Below are positions 61,353 through 64,000 of a DNA stretch of 64,000 nt, one piece after another. Made by a program: the position numbers and the translations under genes. The DNA comes from Pontivivens ytuae (GTDB lineage: Bacteria; Pseudomonadota; Alphaproteobacteria; Rhodobacterales; Rhodobacteraceae), in the NCBI RefSeq assembly GCF_015679265.1, contig NZ_CP064942.1, positions 2,140,001-2,204,000 on the forward strand, written 5' to 3'. The notes under the pieces are model-generated. The model did not search any database, had not been told where the DNA came from, and worked only from the letters and a program-made list of their open reading frames with translations. Each line of letters begins with the position of its first letter. Position 1 is the first letter of the stretch.

Positions 61353-63526
61353 CACGCCACTCCGAACTCGCCGCCGGCATGGCGGTTCCACCAGGGATCG
61401 GACACCGCGATCCAGTGGCGCTGGCCGACGGGCCGCACATGGATCTCGGCCCCGCCCTGCCCGTCGCCGACCAGGATGATCCGGTCGCCGTCGAAGCTGG
61501 TCATCCGCATGGTGATACAGTCGCGATAGGTCGCGAGCTGCTCCTGCATGATGCCGATCGCGATCCGCTCACCCAGGCGCAGACTGTCGTAGTAGTCGGT
61601 GTAGAAGTGGACGCCCGCGAAGTTGCGCCCGATCGACACGTTGGCGGCCAGCTTGTTAAGCTCGCCCTCCATCGTGATATCGGCCGGGGTGTAGTGATCC
61701 GACGGCTTGAGGGACAGGCGCTGGTTGGCGTCGTCCGCGACATAGACGTTGTCGAGGCCGAAGCCCGCCATGGTCTTGCGCGTCCACAGCGTTTCGTCCG
61801 TCTTGGCACGCTCGAGCGTGAGCGGACGACCGACGCCGGGCTCGCCCGGCGAGCCGTCCGACATCTCGAAGAACGCCTTGAGCACCGTCACACAGGCACC
61901 CGCTACCGTCGCATGCCCCGCACCATAGGCCGCGTGCATCGGCGAGCCCTCGGGGAAGGCCATGGGCAGCAGATAGTTCTTCGCCGAGATGTCGGGCAGG
62001 GTGTGGGACCCGGTACCGCCGACCCGCGGGAAGATCGAGGCATCGCCCGCGCGCGCCGCGTTCTGCGCCCCGTTGTGGGTCGAGATCGCGTGCATGATCT
62101 TCGGCGCCTTGTGCTCGAGTTCCGCCACCATGGTCTCGAAGCCCATCCTGGAGGTGCCGAGCAGGTCCGCCTTGCCGTTCGCCGCAAGGGTGATCATGGC
62201 GGCGAGCTGCTCGGGCCGACCGCGCAGATGCTCCTGGAACTTCTGGAAGCGCACCGCCTTCAGGCCCCGCGTCGCGACCTCGGTCACGAGCGACAGCACA
62301 TGCGGTCCGCCCCAGGTCGCGAAGGACCCGCGGGTGGCGTGGGAGGACCCGGACGGGAAGCCGAGGTCGAAGGGCACGCCGCTTTCCAGCATCAGCAGGC
62401 AGGCGTTGAAGTAGGCCTGGTAGAGCTGGTCGAAATGCACATAGGTCGCGAGGTCTCGCGGCGTGCCCATGAAGCGGGGCAGGATCGCACCCGACCCTTC
62501 GTTCATGTAGGCGTCGGTACCGCGCACATCGGCGCCGTTCTGCACGTCGAGCCACAGCGCCCAGTCGGTCATGTGGTCCCGACCTTCGAGGTGCACGTTC
62601 ACCCGCTGGTCGACGCGCTGGACGCCGAAGTTGATGAAGCCGTCCGCCGGGCTGTCCGCGACCGGGGTTCCGTCCGCGCCGGGTGCGCGGTCCGCCGGAT
62701 TGCCGCGGCCCACATTGCCGATCAGCATGAACTGCGAGATCTGAGGGCCGTCCTTGGCGCCAGGTGCCGAGCCGCGGAACAGGTTCTGGGTGTCGAGCAC
62801 CGGATGCGCGGGCTCGTTCGGCGTCTCCGGATCGCGGAGGCGCGCGTCGCGGCGGCGATACTCGTGCAGCGTGCCCTCGTCCACCACGTCGGCGCCGAGG
62901 TCGAACCACGGCAGTGCGCCGAGCTCGGCCACGATCTCACCCACGGTGATGCCGCCCGCGGCGGGGGTGGCGGGATCCTTCATCTCCTCGAAACTCACGT
63001 CGCGCAGGAGGGCCATGGCGTAGACCTCCGCCATCTCGGCGGTCAGCTCGCTGCCGCCGAGGCGGGGGGCGGGCGCCTGCGCGATCTCCATCGGCTGCGG
63101 GCCCTGGAGCACGCCCTGCAGGCCGGCGAGCGGGCTCTCCCAGTTGCGCACATTGGGCGGGGTGCCCGGCGCGGTCTCGCTGAAGAAGACGTCCACGGCC
63201 TTGACCGCTGGGCGATGGGCCATGCCGTCGCGCCAGGCGCCGACCGCGTTCTCCGGCCCCAGCGGCACGTTGAACTCCGCGTTCACGTTCGGCGCGTAGT
63301 CGAAGCCGGTCAGCGCACGCAGGAACGTCTTGAAGGCGTGCTCGTCGGGCAGGCCGTTCACGCAATGGGGCAGGCCCTTGTGAAAGCTGGTCGGGCGCGG
63401 GCCGGGCTGGTTCTTCTCACCATTGTTGCCGCCGGCGTGGCGGGGGCGGCGGTCGGCGACATCCTTGGCCGCGCCCCGGGGGTCGGGCGCGTCACCGAAA
63501 CCGTTCATATCGAAATCGTAAGACAT
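61352..63526 (-). CDS. Vanadium-dependent haloperoxidase-like protein
   Basis: 724 residues, the large bacterial VHPO type. Near residues 530-545 the segment AYGAGHATVAGACVTVLKAF supplies the GH pair (catalytic acid His) of the vanadate site. Near 630-640, IGRNFAGVHFYTDYYDSLRL gives the Arg and His that bind vanadate, as in the PAP2/VHPO superfamily. Other family text is LGNWESPLAG-like NWESPLAGLQGVLQGP and FFSETAPGTPPNV. No signal peptide is obvious. Predicted to oxidise halides with H2O2; halide preference not readable. It is coupled to a small membrane protein downstream. Confidence 0.85.
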   Translation of the reverse strand: MSYDFDMNGFGDAPDPRGAAKDVADRRPRHAGGNNGEKNQPGPRPTSFHKGLPHCVNGLPDEHAFKTFLRALTGFDYAPNVNAEFNVPLGPENAVGAWRDGMAHRPAVKAVDVFFSETAPGTPPNVRNWESPLAGLQGVLQGPQPMEIAQAPAPRLGGSELTAEMAEVYAMALLRDVSFEEMKDPATPAAGGITVGEIVAELGALPWFDLGADVVDEGTLHEYRRRDARLRDPETPNEPAHPVLDTQNLFRGSAPGAKDGPQISQFMLIGNVGRGNPADRAPGADGTPVADSPADGFINFGVQRVDQRVNVHLEGRDHMTDWALWLDVQNGADVRGTDAYMNEGSGAILPRFMGTPRDLATYVHFDQLYQAYFNACLLMLESGVPFDLGFPSGSSHATRGSFATWGGPHVLSLVTEVATRGLKAVRFQKFQEHLRGRPEQLAAMITLAANGKADLLGTSRMGFETMVAELEHKAPKIMHAISTHNGAQNAARAGDASIFPRVGGTGSHTLPDISAKNYLLPMAFPEGSPMHAAYGAGHATVAGACVTVLKAFFEMSDGSPGEPGVGRPLTLERAKTDETLWTRKTMAGFGLDNVYVADDANQRLSLKPSDHYTPADITMEGELNKLAANVSIGRNFAGVHFYTDYYDSLRLGERIAIGIMQEQLATYRDCITMRMTSFDGDRIILVGDGQGGAEIHVRPVGQRHWIAVSDPWWNRHAGGEFGVA

Positions 63527-63844
63527 GTACTGGACCTCTACTCTGATCTGCGGGGGGACCGCCTTTTTCGGGGGGAGGCGGGCAGTGTCGTGGGTCTTCG
63601 GTCTTGATCTTGCGACGGTCGAAACGTGGCAAAGGGACGGCTGCGCATGGCGGTGCGCCGTCGTCGAATAAGGTCGGGATCCTCCGTCCTGAATGCGTTG
63701 CGATGGGGGAAAGAAGGCGGATCCGGTCCGCCAAATGTCCCCGCCCGGCGTTCGCCGTCGTCGTAGGAAGAGTTTTAGGGATTCGCCGTTCGCGCAGCGT
63801 GAGGAGGGCGTGAACGGTTCGTCAAAAGACCTGAACAGGACGGC
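63527..63844. other. Intergenic region upstream of the haloperoxidase gene
   Basis: 318 bp without a convincing gene. It holds a GGCGGA-TCCGG-TCCGCC hairpin (63716-63732) and, at the right edge, GGACGGC/GCCGTCC (63838-63844, 63852-63858) that brackets the stop of the partial gene and may terminate it. The haloperoxidase promoter should be here but no clear -35/-10 pair is seen. Confidence 0.4.
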
Positions 63845-64000
63845 TCAAAGGGCCGTCCACGCTCCATTATCCTGCGACGAGGCGACGCAGGCCGCGATGA
63901 AGCGCATGCCGTCGAGGCCATCCTCGATGCCTGGAAGCAGGTTGGCGTCACCGCCACCGATCAACTCTGCCGCCTCGGTGTAGAGGGTCGCGAAGGCTTC
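63845..64000 (-). CDS. Gfo/Idh/MocA-family oxidoreductase, C-terminal end (partial)
   Basis: Only the last 51 residues are in the window, read from the right edge: EAFATLYTEAAELI, then PGIEDGLDGMRFIAACVASS and a final Trp-containing tail. This matches the typical C terminus of Gfo/Idh/MocA sugar dehydrogenases (F-x2-LY, EDGL-G-RFI-A). The start lies beyond 64000. The reading frame is on the minus strand, ending in TGA at 63847-63845. Confidence 0.7.
   Translation of the reverse strand, partial: EAFATLYTEAAELIGGGDANLLPGIEDGLDGMRFIAACVASSQDNGAWTAL

Overview
The window looks like part of an alphaproteobacterial chromosome, most likely the Rhodobacterales (Roseobacter group). The support is very GC-rich coding DNA (roughly two thirds GC or more by eye), dense ATGA/TGATG-coupled operons, a glpSTPQUV-type glycerol-3-phosphate ABC transporter, a NasS-NasT nitrate system, a Slam-like barrel, and many intergenic repeats carrying a GGATATTTG core. 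I saw no rRNA, tRNA or CRISPR array. Family assignments come from reading the translations; no database was searched.

Layout. 0-2.6 kb: cyanide-insensitive-type bd quinol oxidase (cydAB/cioAB). 2.7-15.8 kb: a complete nitrate assimilation block. The cytosolic sensor pair nasT-nasS precedes a leader with an ANTAR-type hexaloop and an attenuator, then the transporter nrtA-nrtB-nrtCD (two fused ATPases), nitrite reductase nirBD, nitrate reductase nasA and siroheme synthase cysG. 15.9-20 kb (minus strand): a periplasmic histidine phosphatase, a PLP aminotransferase-fold enzyme, a DenD-like dehydrogenase and a BASS-type transporter. 20-28.1 kb: a peptide-type ABC transporter with an M20 and an M32 peptidase. 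28.1-30 kb: an ABM monooxygenase with a divergent HxlR regulator, then a LysR regulator. 30-38.9 kb: valine/isobutyrate catabolism (mmsA, acyl-CoA dehydrogenase, 3-hydroxyisobutyryl-CoA hydrolase, mmsB) and glutaryl-CoA dehydrogenase, split by two oppositely oriented, lower-GC exopolysaccharide-type genes (glycosyltransferase, Wzy/WaaL-like ligase). 38.9-43.7 kb: Slam-like outer-membrane protein, HI0933-type flavoprotein, a tyrosine phosphatase, a MarR/NmrA divergent pair and a small acetyltransferase. 43.7-50.2 kb (minus strand): a sugar or compatible-solute ABC transporter with an MGH1/GH63-like hydrolase. 50.3-59.7 kb: glpR divergent from glpD-glpSTPQUV, with a repeat-flanked GIY-YIG gene inside. 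59.7-64 kb: iron-type alcohol dehydrogenase between 21-nt direct repeats, a vanadium haloperoxidase with a small membrane protein, and the 3' end of a Gfo/Idh/MocA oxidoreductase.

The least ordinary signal is the repeat content. (i) A GIY-YIG nuclease gene is closely bracketed by 31-nt imperfect inverted repeats and sits beside related gene-less 66-bp repeat pairs in the same operon. (ii) Two composite elements have ends that are inverted copies of the GGATATTTG repeat, and single ends recur elsewhere. (iii) A 137-bp palindromic element with 22-nt inverted ends sits inside the nasA reading frame. (iv) A 131-bp element with inverted ends lies inside the sugar operon.
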